Of a stretch of DNA of 64,000 bases, positions 34,341-46,212 are shown piece after piece. Position 1 is the first letter of the stretch. Each line of letters begins with the position of its first letter. The notes beneath the pieces are model-generated. The model was not told where the DNA came from, made no database searches, and saw nothing but the letters and a program-made list of their open reading frames with translations. The stretch comes from Delphinus delphis (taxonomy: Eukaryota; Chordata; Mammalia; Artiodactyla; Delphinidae), in contig NC_082702.1 in NCBI RefSeq assembly GCF_949987515.2, positions 54,343,600-54,407,599 on the forward strand, written 5' to 3'. Position numbers and translations under genes: made by a program.

Positions 34341-35164
34341 TTCTACTTGCATATCGCAAACCTACCCATCTCCCCCATGGACCACCATCTTAGTGGCGGG
34401 CGCTCAAGGAGGCAACTTCCAACCTTGCCATCTTGAGAAGGAAATATATTCAGTTTTGCACAATAAAATGTCAATGTAGGAGATTTAAAAGCCAAGAATG
34501 TTAGTAAATTGACAGTAGAGGCCCTGAAAGACAAAATTACATTCAAAGGTTGAAGAAGGCTTGGAATAGCTTTCCAAGAGACCATGTGTTAGGGACATGA
34601 GGCCCAAGGACTGGCCAGGTTTGGGAATGACAGATCTCTTGAAGGGACCAGCCGACAGCCTGGCTCAAAGGTCCACAATGGGAGAGCCAGAGAGTAAACC
34701 ACGTGGTTTCAGGAGATGGCAGCCTTTCCCTGCATCTGCTAATTTGGCCATTTTTTTGCGATTCAAGGGTTTAGTTTATTTTGTGTCAATTTTGACTCAT
34801 GCATTTGAAGGGAAGGCGCTTTTCTTTTTCTCTTGCATAGCAGTAGCTTTTAGAAATGTGACCATACCCAGAGCCCCAGCTCCTCCCAGGAGTAAGAGCC
34901 CAGCATCATACACTCAGATGCCCTGGGCTGTGGTCTGGACAGGCAGGAGTGGAAATGGTGTGTGAAGAGAGGGATCAGGACACCCGGGGGTGCTGGGACC
35001 ACATACCACTCACTCTCTGCCTCCCAGCCCATCCTTGACCTTGGGCTTCAAGTCCTTGGTGCCCACCCAGGAGCCTGGGGAGAAGATGCCCGCTCTTGCC
35101 GTCTGATGCCACAAGCCTGTGTGTGTGAGTGGTGTGACTCAAGAAGGGTTGGATGACACTGGGC
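34341..35164. other. Unassigned intron sequence
   Basis: No repeat recognised; the 122-codon frame at 34597-34965 has no known motif. Confidence 0.45.
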
Positions 35165-35167
35165 TGT

Positions 35168-35202
<35 letters not shown>
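35165..35202. repeat. (GT)n microsatellite
   Basis: About 19 GT units with one GA interruption near the left end. Confidence 0.96.
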
Positions 35203-35204
<2 letters not shown>

Positions 35205-35369
35205 GTAAAGACACATTTAATTTGTATTCCTATGAAGTGAGAAGAAAAGGTCTTGGCAAACAGTTCAGTAGCTCCTGCCGAGAAGTGCACGATAATTCTT
35301 TTTAATGAGAGAACTAGCCTTGATATGAGCCGTATTAAGCCTTCTATTGGAACGGGAATTCAAAATGCT

Positions 35370-35515
35370 CATCTTGGTAATTTACTCATCAGTCACCAAT
35401 GTTTACCAAATGCCAGTGGATGCCTGGGGAGAAGAGAAAGCAAAGATAAATAAGACGTGTCTCCTGGACCTCAAAGAACTCTTGTCCAGTAGCAGAAAAC
35501 GCACAATTATGACAT
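35370..35515 (-). mobile_element. L2 fragment, antisense
   Basis: 'tgtttaccaaatgccagtgg' and 'ctcctggacctcaaagaact' resemble the antisense L2 3' end. Confidence 0.45.
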
Positions 35516-35633
35516 GTCATTTTTATTGTATGTACACTTGTGATTAGATTGGGCCATATGGAACTGCTGATAGTTGATGGGTTTTGACCAATAAAATGGC
35601 AACTTTATGATTCAACCTAATATTTATATAGTA

Positions 35634-35890
35634 TTGTATCAGTTTGCTAGGGCTGCTTCTCATTGCAGTGGCTTCTCGTTGTGGAGCACGGGCTCTAGGC
35701 GTGCAGGCTTCAGTAGTTGTGGCACGCGGGCTCAGTAGTCGTGGCTCGCGGGCTCTAGAGCACAGGTTCAGTAGTTGTGGCACACGGGCTTAGTTACTCT
35801 GTGGCATGTGGATCTTCCCAGACCAGGGCTCGAACCCATGTTCCCTGCATTGGCAGCCAGATTCTTAATCACTGCACCACCAGGGAAGTC
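35634..35890 (-). mobile_element. CHR SINE truncated at its 3' side, fused to a MaLR LTR stub
   Basis: 35634-35655 reads 'gtatcagtttgctagggctg', the edge of a MaLR LTR. Directly after it the CHR body begins in the middle ('cttctcattgcagtggcttc') and runs to the head 'caccaccagggaagtcc'. The SINE lacks its A-rich tail, so the joint is a deletion or recombination point. Confidence 0.85.
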
Positions 35891-35904
35891 CTATCATGCC
35901 TTTT

Positions 35905-36216
35905 TTTAATTTTTATTTTATTTATTTATTTTTGGCTGTGTTGGGTCTTTGCTGCTGTGCACGGGCTCTCTCTAGTTGCGGCGAGTAGAAACTACTCTTC
36001 TTTGCGGTGCGCGGGCTTCTCATTGCAGTGGCTTCTCTTGTTGTGGAGCATGGGCTCTAGGCACACAGGCTTCAGTAGTTGTAGCACGCAGGCTCAGTAG
36101 TTGTGGCTCACGGGCTAGTTGCTCCGTGGCATGTGGGATCTTCCCGGACCAGGGCTCGAACCCGTGTCTCCTGCATTGGCAGGCAGACTCTTAACCACTG
36201 TGCCACCAGGGAAGCC
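35905..36216 (-). mobile_element. CHR-type SINE, antisense, long form
   Basis: Complete, with T/TTTA-rich tail and head ending 'gccaccagggaagcc'. The 14-bp duplication ctatcatgcctttt is at 35891-35904 and 36217-36230. It landed at the edge of the previous SINE. Confidence 0.95.
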
Positions 36217-36230
36217 CTATCATGCCTTTT

Positions 36231-37039
36231 AATATCTGCATGGTGTTTCATTATCTGGGTAACTAATCACTTTTGATAGACAGTTACCTGGTATTTCTTT
36301 AATTTTTCTATAATGAAGAGTGATGGAAGAAACATTCTTGTAGCTAAATAACTCTGCCAAGTAAGTTTGAGTAATGCTGTGTTCTGAGGCTCTTTCTTGG
36401 ATATTCACAGTGTGAATCTACATTTTCAAGGCTCTGAGAAGTCCTGCAAAGGAGGGGAAGCTTTGATTTTATTAACCCAGCATTCCCAAATTTTAGAAGT
36501 TGCTCCGTTACTATTTCTTTAGGCCAAAATATTAGCAAAGGAATTTCTAGATCAAAGAATATATAGAGTTTTAAGGGATTTTCACCTATTTCCTTCTAGG
36601 AGTGTTGTTTTAGGAACTGGAGACGTTGGAGACAACTCTTCCTTCTTGGCTAAACTGAGATGTTCTTTTAATCACAATTAGATGAAAAGTTCAAGACACA
36701 AAAAGCATATGCGATGTTCTTTTTAAACAACCAAGCACTCAAGACAAGTGCAAAGAATTACCTGGGTTCTTTTTGAGTCTTCTGGGAAGTCAGTTTAGAA
36801 GAGTTTGATTCATCCAGAAAGCATCAGTTTTCCTTTTCTAGAGTTCAGACAGGAAACATGTAAAATGAGTAAAAGTCTCTCATGTGGACCATCCCAGAGG
36901 GTCCTGGGAGATTTTAAATGCTGCCGTGGACCGTTGAGGAATGTCCATTGTAAATACTACTTTTGATATAAAACAACAAGGCTCAAAGTAAATGTTTTGG
37001 ACGGGCTGACTTCTCTTCTTATATTCTGCCTCCATGCAA
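36231..37039. other. Unassigned intron sequence, possibly old L1 remnants
   Basis: 36235-36340 and 36505-36590 have diverged antisense-L1-like wording. The rest is unrecognised. Confidence 0.35.
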
Positions 37040-37345
37040 CCATACTGGCTTATTTATTTATTCAGCAAACGCTTGCTAAACTTGCACCACGAGCTGGGCC
37101 CTAACTAGGCCCTGAGGACAGCTGTGAACAAGCCTTTGTCCTCTTGTAGAACTTACATTCCAGTGGGGAGACGGGCAGTGGACAAGTAAATCAATACATA
37201 GCCACATTACCAGGCTGACTGCAGGGCACAGCACATGCCAGTGGGAAAGCAAACAGCCTGATGGGATGGGGAGTCGATAGGAGAGGCCCCTTAGATGGGC
37301 TGGGTAGGAAGGAGGTGACATTTGAACTGAGGTCTGAAGAATGAT
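37040..37345 (-). mobile_element. L2 LINE, antisense
   Basis: 'ttattcagcaaacgcttgct', 'agaacttacattccagtggg' and 'aggtgacatttgaactgagg' are in antisense L2 order. Confidence 0.82.
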
Positions 37346-39440
37346 ACTGAGCCAGCCAAGCAGAGAGCTGGGGACAGAATTCCCGGCAGAAACCAGCAGC
37401 TGAAAAGCAGGCTGGGAGGGTGGAGGGCTGGGGGCCTCAGGTCTGGGGAGCAGGAATCGTGGATGGTGGGGAGGCAAGAATGAGGAAACAGCTGGCGTCC
37501 TCGGGCAGCGGGAGGCTCAGAGGCCCAGGATGCGTTGTCGCCCTTGTCAGAAGCTCTGTGGCTCCGCACACCTGACCGCACCAGGGCCACTTACCCACCG
37601 CATACCGCGTGGACCAGGCACACGGCCGTCCTCACACACCCTGCAAATCCTGGGACGTTGAGTCCTCGGAATTCCGTAGCTTGTCCTCCCGTTTGCTTTT
37701 CACACACTGGCATTTTGCCCATGCACTCACCCGTCCTTGACTAAGACCTGCGACGGACCAGACGTGTGACAAGTCACTGGGCTTGGGAAGAGAGGGAGAC
37801 AGCCGCTCCCCATCACGTGCAGTCACCACCTCGTGTGCAAAGGGCAGTGTCCGGCGATGAATGCCCTCGGCAAAGGTCTGCATCAGGGGGTGGGGAGCTT
37901 CCCGCCTTGTTCATTGCAGCCTCGCCCGTCCCTAGCAGAGCTCTGGGCTCCTAACATGTCTTCCAAAAATATGCATGGAGTGAATGTAGGACATCAGTGC
38001 CCAGGGCTGGGCATGTGTGGCCCAGGGCTCTGTGGTGGGAGATGCCTGCCAGCACCTTCCCACAGGGGAGCCAGCGGAATCACCTGCTTGGGGGATAACT
38101 CAGCTAGACCATGGGCCATGGGTCAGTGGAAACGTGCTCCAGGCGAGGTCTCTCGTATGAAGCAAGAACCATGTGGCTTTCCCCACAGCCCAGCCTCCGT
38201 AAGAAGCAGTGTCTGCAATCGCTCACCACCTGGACTGCAGTGGAGGGAGGAGGTCTGTCCGCTAAGCTAAGCACCCGCCCATGAGTACCTCCTCCGTGGC
38301 AGCTGGCCAGGCCGTGCTCACCGACCTTCAAGGCATAAAGCCGGGCTCAGCCATCCATCTGTCCCACTGTGGTCTCTGCGGCAGCCTCACTCATCGACTT
38401 CTCGAAAACGCCGATACCTCTGCCCAGCTTGGTCTGAGCTGAGCTCAAAGGCTCAGGGGTTGAGCAATGGCCATGGCCTGTCAGTTAATTATCCAATAAA
38501 AATAAACTCTGAGAATGAATGCAGGGGGTTTGACTAACTTTCCTGTGCTGGTCTTCTGACATCCTGGTTTGCTCTCCCAATGAGCACGTTTCTTCAAGAC
38601 AACCCACCATGGGAAACAGCACCTGGCCCAGACACCACCACACCATCGCCTTTAGGGGACAGAAGCTGAACTTGACCTGCAAGCTGTACAGCCCTGGGCA
38701 GAGAGGCCCCCAACCTGGGCCACACGCTGCTGGGGGCTTTATCCATCCCAAACTCTGAAATGCCGAAACTAGTTTATTTTGCTTTTCAGCCTTCTAATAA
38801 GTGTTAGTAAAGTTGGGCAATCATGGACGAGGGATGGCCTCACAAGCCACAGGATGCTGAGCTACATGCCTGCAGGGTGAGGAAGAAATCCAACCTCTGT
38901 CCTGGAAATCAGAGAAAGAGAGGCTGTTTTGTCTCACGTTGGTCACCGCAGATCTCCCAAAGTGAGTGTCTAGGGAGCTCCGTCCCCATCCTCGCTTGAG
39001 TGTTGGCCTTCTGGAAGACCCTTACACACTGGAAACCCTGCCTCCAATCACCATCCAAGGGTCCTAGGCCCAGGCCCACCTTCCACCCTGGCCTGACTCT
39101 ACCCCAGCAGATGGGCTTGTGGGACAGAGGCTGGCCCAGGGCCAGCAGGGCCCCCTTTGCTTCCTTGGGGGCATGACAGTGATCCCTGGGGGCGGGGCTG
39201 CTGGGCTATGGGTGAACCTTGACTGCAACACTTACATAATTAGACCTGAGGAATGTGGACCTTCCCTGTGCCCTGGGGACGTTAAGGATGGGCCCATGAG
39301 TGGCCACTGAGAACTGGACCCCATCACACAGCCTAAATATGGCCTGGTGGGATAGGAAAGTGAAAGTCTCCTTTTAAGAAGCCTGATAAGACAGCAGAAT
39401 CCCGTCATCGTATTAGAAACACACAAAAAACAGAAGGGGC
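37346..39440. other. Repeat-poor, GC-leaning intron sequence
   Basis: About 2.1 kb with no named repeat. Several open frames (such as 37833-38270) carry no recognisable domain or exon signals. May contain single-copy regulatory sequence. Confidence 0.4.
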
Positions 39441-39463
39441 TTGTTTGAGGGCAAAGTGGAGGC

Positions 39464-39523
39464 TGACGTCGAGAGCGGTGCCTTTAGTTTTCGCTATTTA
39501 TAAATGTTGAGATTTTCCAGGAA
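39464..39523. promoter_or_regulatory. Candidate enhancer motif cluster
   Basis: Within 60 bp lie TGACGTC (CRE-like, 39464-39470), CTATTTATAA (fits the MEF2 consensus, 39494-39503) and TTCCAGGAA (STAT-like palindrome, 39515-39523), in unique sequence. Motif matching only; activity is unknown. Confidence 0.25.
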
Positions 39524-39560
39524 GAGATGGCCGCTTCTCTAGAGTTAGGCTCAGCACGAG

Positions 39561-41080
39561 TTGTTTTCTTCCTGAGGATGTTTTTTGTCCTCAGCGGTCC
39601 TAGGTGGAGGCGTGTGGGCCTGGATTAATTTCCTAGGGCACGTCTCAGTGTGGGGTCAGCACCCCGAAAGTCCTGCCTCCACAGCCTTCATCCAGCTCAA
39701 GTCCTCCAGTTCGCGATCCTTCAAGAGCAGGGACCACCAGCAGCCCTTATCTAGAGAAGATGGGGAGAGAAAAGGACCACCGAAGACAAACTGATTTAAA
39801 GTGGGGACCAAAATCCAACTCAAAACCAAAAAAAGATTTGACTGAGACCTTATTTTGGAAAAATAAATGATGAAAATCAATTTGTTTCTTAGTTTGTTTT
39901 AACCCCAGCCATAAGCTGTTCTCGGAGTGAACATGTGTGAACCAAGGATTGTTTTGCTTTGACATAGTTTTTCCAACAACACACATGACAGCACACGCTA
40001 CAGTTCACGCTCTGCGTGGCATGTTTACGAAGAGGTGTCCTTCCAAGCCATGCCAGCGGTTCGTCCCCTTGCCAGAGGGCGTCACCTAATCCTGGGCAAA
40101 CCACTTGTTTTTATGATGTTAATTTAAATTTCATTGGCTCTGTGTTTTTGTAAATTGGTTTTGGTTTTACAGTTGCACAAGAATTACGTCCATATGTAAG
40201 TATTTAAGTCACATCATAATAAAATTATCAGCCCACGTAGAGCTCTATGATAATTTTTTAAAGGACCTCATGTTTAGTTTTTGAGTTACTTTGGTCTCAT
40301 CAATTAACCCTACTATAATCTTTTAAATTTTTATTAAGCACCTGTCTGCTAAAAAATGTATACTTTTTCTGTCCTTACACATTTGCCAGCAGCCGTGCAA
40401 GTACCTCTCACTCAAATTTTTAGCCTCTTTACCCAGAACATGAATTTGCAAATAAATGCTGCAAAACACTCTTTTTTGAGGCCCTGATAAACGCAATCTC
40501 CTTTCTCTTCTTCTGTCTGGTGACTAGTTTCTCTCTGCTGCTTCCTCATTGTCTGGGGTTTACTTAGTCCAGCATTGCTTTGAGCCTCTTCCTGGAACCC
40601 CTCGTCTTCTGTGAGATGAACATTGTGCTCTGTGCTGGTTGGCATGTATTTGGATGGTTCTAGTCTCTGAGAGGCTGACTCGTAAGTGTGCCGACCAGGG
40701 TTAAGCGGGAAGGGATGTTAGAGACCATGACAGACGTGGCCAGAAGTTCATTCATGACACGGTCAATGGAATATTCAGACGATGAGCCATCCTTGCTGGC
40801 TTGCTCTTGTTTGCCTTCTTGGACCCAGGAACACAGTGAAAGGCAGATGACTGTTCATGGAATCAGCTAATAAGTGAACAAATGGGTGAATATCCTCACA
40901 CGGAGGAAAGCTTACATTTTACCAAGTTGTACCGAATTCCAGGTCATCCCGTTCCCTTCCAAGTGCAGTTTCTAGTGCTTGGGAAAAGCCTCCCAGCATG
41001 GATATAGAGGTGTGGGAAATATAACCCTGACCCTGACAATGCACAAAGGAGGAGCCAGGCCTGATCATTAATAGCAAAAT
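39561..41080. other. Unassigned, repeat-poor intron sequence
   Basis: No named repeat or exon. AT-rich at 40100-40400. Confidence 0.45.
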
Positions 41081-41091
41081 TAATAATAATG

Positions 41092-41287
41092 GGGGCTTCC
41101 CTGGTGGCGCAGTGGTTGAGAGTCCGCCTGCCGATGCAGGGGACACTGGTTCGTGCCCCAGTCCGGGAAGATCCCATGTGCCGCGGAGCGGCTGGGCCCG
41201 TGAGCCATGGCCGCTGAGCCTGCGCGTCCGGAGCCTGTGCTCCGCAACGGGAGAGGCCCGCGTACCGCAAAAAAAAAAAAAAAAAAG
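41092..41287 (+). mobile_element. CHR-type SINE, sense, short GC-rich subfamily
   Basis: Head 'cttccctggtggcgcagtgg', B box in 'ctggttcgtgccccagtcc', then 'ggagcggctgggcccgtgag' and a pure poly(A) tail of about 18. Flanked by taataataatg (41081-41091) and taatgataatg (41288-41298). Confidence 0.95.
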
Positions 41288-41298
41288 TAATGATAATG

Positions 41299-42611
41299 AT
41301 CATTAATCATGAAAAACAATTTGTAGTTGCATTTTTTAAGCATCTGTTTAGTATTTTCACCAACACTGAAGATATCAACTGACATTCTTGTCTAGAGTTG
41401 ACAAATGTGTTCTTGGATTTCAGAAATCTGAAGTCTCAGCCTGTTACTGAAAAGAGCCACATACGTAGTTACTGTATCAGGGTCCCACTTTCCCAAATTT
41501 TCTGACATTGTTAAATTTGTGACTTTACACATTGAATCTGTCTTGCTAGATTTCTCCGTATTTCTTTGTGATCATTTTGGCCTGAGCCAATAATGAGGGC
41601 ACCCTACAAGGCATTTATAATCAGGGCTGTGGGGACTTTGCTTCCTTTTTTAATAACTGCTTCATTCACGTAGGTTTCGAAGGCAGGGTGGGAGACTTCA
41701 TAAATCATCTTTAGAAATAAGTTTGCAGAATGGGGATGAAGCTCAGACTAGAAAGAGCCCGGTCCCAAAGCCATGTCACAGAAGGTCCTATCAGCACCTT
41801 TGTAAGGACACTGGCAGCAAATTATAACAAAGGATTAATGGCCTCAAACAAGAGAGCAGGCGTGACCTTTGCTGGGAGACGTGAGCAGCAGACCTTCCTT
41901 GCCTGGAACAGGTGGTGAGCCGGTATTTGGAGATGACAAGCATGATCCCGGCAAGTAGCTGGTGCCCGGGAAATGTCAGTTCCCCTCTGCTTGGCAGGGA
42001 GGGCTCCATGCACACAGGGAAGGCTCCGTGCACACAGGGCTCACGCACGGAGGAGCAGGTCGGGGGTCGACAGTGTCTTCTGCAGGCTCAGAAGATTCAC
42101 AGTAATCTTGAGCAAGGTCAGTATCCCGCTGGCTGGGGCCCCGCCCCTTTCTCTCCCACTAGTGAGAGCAGGTGGTGACTAAGAATGACTATCTTTTAGA
42201 ACAAATGATTCTCAGACCTCAGTTACCAGTGATATCTCCACCATAACTGAGTAGTTTGTCCCAATGGTTTAGTCTCTAATTTGACTTAGGAGTTGTCAAT
42301 ATGAACCTTCCAACAAAAGAACAGTTTAAGACAATATTATTTGAGACTTTCTAGGGATGAAGATATTAAATTCACACACATGTGCTGTATTACATTAAAC
42401 CTTTCTCAAGGGTGTATGATATTTTATAAACAGAAATAGGATTTTAAAAGAGTATTATATCAGCTTAAGAGTTTGGGTATTTTTTTTTTTTAGGAAATGT
42501 TACTCTTGTGTAGATTCGAATGCCATGTTCCTGAGTTAACCCCCTAAATAAAACCCATCCACAGGACACAGTCCTAGGGTTTCCTTTCTGAGTTTAATCA
42601 TTGTGGGTTGA
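41299..42611. other. Unassigned intron sequence
   Basis: No named repeat. A tcc-atgcacacaggg word is repeated at 42005-42035 (gctccatgcacacaggg / gctccgtgcacacaggg), a small local duplication. Confidence 0.45.
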
Positions 42612-42700
42612 GTGGTAGATCTCAAGCTTTAGTAAACCAGAACCACCTGGGGAACTTGGTAAAAGCAGAAAGGCCCCATCATACTCAGCAACCTGGTAAC
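42612..42700. mobile_element. MER5-like hAT fragment
   Basis: 'agtaaaccagaaccacctgg' with 'ggaacttggtaaaagcagaa' is MER5-like wording. Confidence 0.5.
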
Positions 42701-42779
42701 CCTGATACACGCCAGATGTGGAGAGCTAATGGCATAGAAAAATTACCAACCCTCACAGTCTATTCTCAAGGCAAACAAA

Positions 42780-42990
42780 AATGCAGACTACGTTCAGGAG
42801 ACAGAGAATCTGTATTGGAACCACAGCTCTGCCACTTAAAAGCTACTGGCCCAGTCTGAGCCTTTGTTTCCTCATCTGTAGAATGGGGTAATAGTATCTA
42901 CCTTCCAGGCTGATGGGGCGATGATACGTAATAACGTACACACATCGTGTGGCACCTCCTCGGTGATCAATGAATGTGTGTTTCCAGTTC
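42780..42990 (+). mobile_element. MIR SINE, sense
   Basis: 'ggaaccacagctctgccact', 'cctttgtttcctcatctgta' and 'gaatggggtaatagtatcta' follow MIR. Confidence 0.82.
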
Positions 42991-43109
42991 TAGATACAAC
43001 AGAAAGCAAATACTGAAAAATAGAAAAACATGATGTGTTATGTGAGGGAAACTGCCTTGGCCGCAGTCATCACCAGTGTAATTAAATAACTAATGTAAAT
43101 TACTAATTA

Positions 43110-43235
43110 ACATCCTCTCTGCCTGCCAGAGTGTAAGTTCCAACAAAACAGGAAATCCACTGCTGCCCCACCCAGCACCATACTCGGCACCTGGCACACG
43201 AGACACCCAGCAAATAGTTATTCAAAATGAGAGAG
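43110..43235 (+). mobile_element. L2 3' end, sense
   Basis: 'cagagtgtaagttccaacaa', 'cggcacctggcacacgagac' and 'cagcaaatagttattcaaaa' match the L2 terminus. Confidence 0.65.
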
Positions 43236-43254
43236 TGAACAGCATGGTCACTTT

Positions 43255-43415
43255 AAAACCATGCATGTGTTCATGTGTGTATCTGTACATAGTCTGGCCT
43301 CTAGACCAAATGTTAGTAATGCTTATTTCTGGAGGTAGATGAGGGTGCTTTTAATTTTCTTCTTTTTGCTTATCTATGTTGCCTGAGTTTTCTGCAATAA
43401 ACACAAAAGACCTAA
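43255..43415 (+). mobile_element. Old L1-like 3' end, sense
   Basis: 'atgcttatttctggaggtag' and 'gagttttctgcaataaacac' resemble the end of an old L1. Confidence 0.45.
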
Positions 43416-43594
43416 TCTATGTGTCATTGGGTATACGTGAGAGGGTGGAAGCCAGCCATCACCTCACCTACAGAACATGTTCCCTCATGATTTCTGGTGT
43501 CCTCAAGGGTTTGGATATGTGGTCTCTAGAATTAACATGGTTTTAGGAGAACCAGGAATTAAATGATTTCTAAAAAGAAGTAGAATTTCTTTTG

Positions 43595-43811
43595 CCTTTT
43601 TTTTTTTCTTTTTTTTATGCGGTACGCGGGCCTCTCACCGCCGTGGCCCCACCTGTTGCGGTAGCACAGGCTCCGGACGCGCAAGCCCAGCGGCCATGGC
43701 TCACGGGCCCAGCCGCTCCGCAGCACGCGGGATCCTCCCATACCGGGGCACGAACCCGCATTCCCTGCATCGGCAGGCGGACTCTCAACCACTGCGCCAC
43801 CAGGGAAGCCC
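43595..43811 (-). mobile_element. CHR-type SINE, antisense, short GC-rich subfamily
   Basis: Poly(T), 'ggtacgcgggcctctcaccg', 'ggctcacgggcccagccgct' and head 'gccaccagggaagccc'. The perfect 19-bp duplication agaagtagaatttcttttg flanks it (43576-43594, 43812-43830). Confidence 0.97.
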
Positions 43812-43830
43812 AGAAGTAGAATTTCTTTTG

Positions 43831-44185
43831 ATCCGTCAGTCTCCTTGTTCTGATCATGGAACATGCAGAGAAGAGCCTGAAACTGCTGTCCCCAGAAAGG
43901 CCTGCTGGCCAGGTTGGCCCTTGGCTGATGCCTGGAAGGTTGGATTTCTGGAGGGTTCCCAGCACCCTACCTGGGAGGAGGGCTCACTGTGCCTGAACTC
44001 GGGCTTTGTGCCAAAAAGTATGGTTTGTGCTGGACTCCTGCTTTCCTTCTGAAACTCAGCCATTTTGCTCCCTGCCTAGTAGCCTCTTTGAGAGGTCTGT
44101 CCATGGGGCACCTCGGGACAAAATTCCTTTAGAATTCTGGGTCACCCAGGATCTGGGTCAGTCAAAGCATGTTGAAGAAGCCTTG
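43831..44185. other. Unassigned intron sequence
   Basis: No repeat or gene recognised. Confidence 0.45.
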
Positions 44186-44520
44186 TTCATTCATTCATTC
44201 ATTCATCCAACAACTGAGTAGCTACTCAGTGTGTGCCAGGCACTCTTCTAGGTACCAGAGACACAGTCAAATGAGGTAGATGAAAGGCAGGTGGAGAGTT
44301 AGGCAAAGCCTTGGAGACATGGTCAGGAGTTTGGATTTTATTCTGTGCCCAGAGGGAAGTTACTGGAGGATTCTGAGCAGGAACTTACATCATAGGAGAT
44401 ATACACTGAAAATGGTCAATTTTCAGTTGGCTGCTCTTTGAAGAATTGACTGTAGCAAGTAGAATGGAAGCAAGAACCAGGTGCACTGGGGTGGTCCAAG
44501 CAAAAGATAATCCCTAGTGA
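44186..44520 (-). mobile_element. L2 LINE 3' end, antisense
   Basis: Starts with the (cattcatt) terminus, then 'gtgtgtgccaggcactcttc', 'aggagtttggattttattct' and 'gaggattctgagcaggaact'. Confidence 0.82.
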
Positions 44521-46202
44521 TCTCACCTCCTACTTCCTGTGGCAGAGCAGAGGTAATGGACTCACACGAAACGTGCCTTTGTCCACTGAAGGGTGGAAAG
44601 TGAGCTCCTTAGGTGTGGTTGTGAATTGCTTGTTGTCACGGTAGGGATCCGGGCAGCTCTTCCTGTCCACGTCTGCTGGTTGTGGCATCTCTCCGTCCCT
44701 GAGAAGCCCTTCCTGTTAGCAAGACTGCTTCCTTGGCTCTGGTTCCGCAGGAGCGGGAGAGAACGCTGTCCCCCAGATTTCTGCAGACGCTGTGATGGCC
44801 TGTGCTGTGTAACTGAGCTGGGATTCCGGAATCCACTGGCCCCTCAGTCTCTTGTGTATGTTTCGTCAGGAGATTTGAAATATGCCCTTTCCTTTGTACT
44901 CAGAGCCATAGCTACATGAGCTATTTCAAAACATTGTATTTCCTTCTGCTGGGAGTTCTTTCTAGTTCTGTTTTTAGATCAAATGGTTGATTTGAATCAC
45001 CCAAGCAGGTATTTCATCTAACACAGGGGGTCTATTGGGCTGGAATTAAGTGAGGAGCTGATTATACGCCTGCTGTTTCCTTTCTTCCCTGTGGTTTTAC
45101 AGGGTTGTTTGCTTCCTTCAGTAGGAATAGAAAATCACTCTGTATTTCCCCTTTCTTCTTTTCATTTTCCAGGCTCTCATAATCTTTCCCATCCTTACTG
45201 ACTCCGCTTTGAGAATGAGCTGCGCTTAGGCTCGTATGTTGGTCTAAAAATACCAACCCTCCCTATAATCCATGCCATCACACGGGATATTTCCCCCCAT
45301 GAGAGCTGGGCCCCTGGCTTGAAAGTCCTTCCAGGTCAATACCAGGCCCGGGCCTCTGGCCTGGGAGCTTCCTTCCCTGCTCTGCCAGGGCCCTGCGGAC
45401 AGTAAACCCACTTCCCAGGAGGGAAGCAGGCCCGGACCGTGGTGAGGTACCCCCCTCCCCGCCTCCCCACTGCTCTGATCTACTAATCAGCCTGCCCTGT
45501 GTCTTTCGACGCTGACACCTGGAAGAGGTCGCGCCTTGGCAAGCACGCGAGCAGCTCCTGTGAAGCTACGTACAGACTGAAATGAGTCTTGTTTTTAATT
45601 CGATTTTTCTTCCCCTGTAACAAGCAAAGTTCACATTACAGATAAATTGCCTGGAAATGCCAATTTAATAAGGCATATGCATTTTTCAGGCCCAGAAGCA
45701 CAGAAAATATCTTGCACGCCAGTATTTTTGCACCAAAGGTTTATTAAAAAGACACCTTTGAAAATGCAGAAACTTATAGAGCGCCTGGCCAGTCGGTCCA
45801 AAGGGCTGATTTGACACAAGGGCTCATAGGCCAGGAGGTTGGAAGGGCAGGTCGGTTGATAGGTGTTGAGCTGTTTTCCCCTCTCGGGTAAAAAGCTCCA
45901 GGGTTGGGGAGGATCACACCTACTTCCAGGGGCTTCCATGCAGCTCTTAGTTTGGAGGGCGTGGGCATGGTGAAACCCAGCACTGGGCACTTGGGAATTC
46001 TCAGTAAATGGAATGACCCCGTCCTCCTCTCTCCGTGGCTGTGGTTCTGAGGAGACGCAGGAAGATGGGCGTCAAGGAGATCTGCGGCACGGGCAGACCT
46101 CCCTAAGGTCTCCGATTGGAAGAGGCACCAAACAAAATACATCAACTAATAGAGGGAAACAAAGGGCCCAGCAAAAATGCGATTAAATAGGACAAGGATG
46201 GA
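44521..46202. other. Repeat-free intron sequence
   Basis: Nearly 1.7 kb without named repeats. GC-rich at 45330-45560, then AT-rich unique sequence at 45580-45780. No exon-like open frame with splice sites was found. Confidence 0.45.
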
Positions 46203-46212
46203 GACCTGATTA

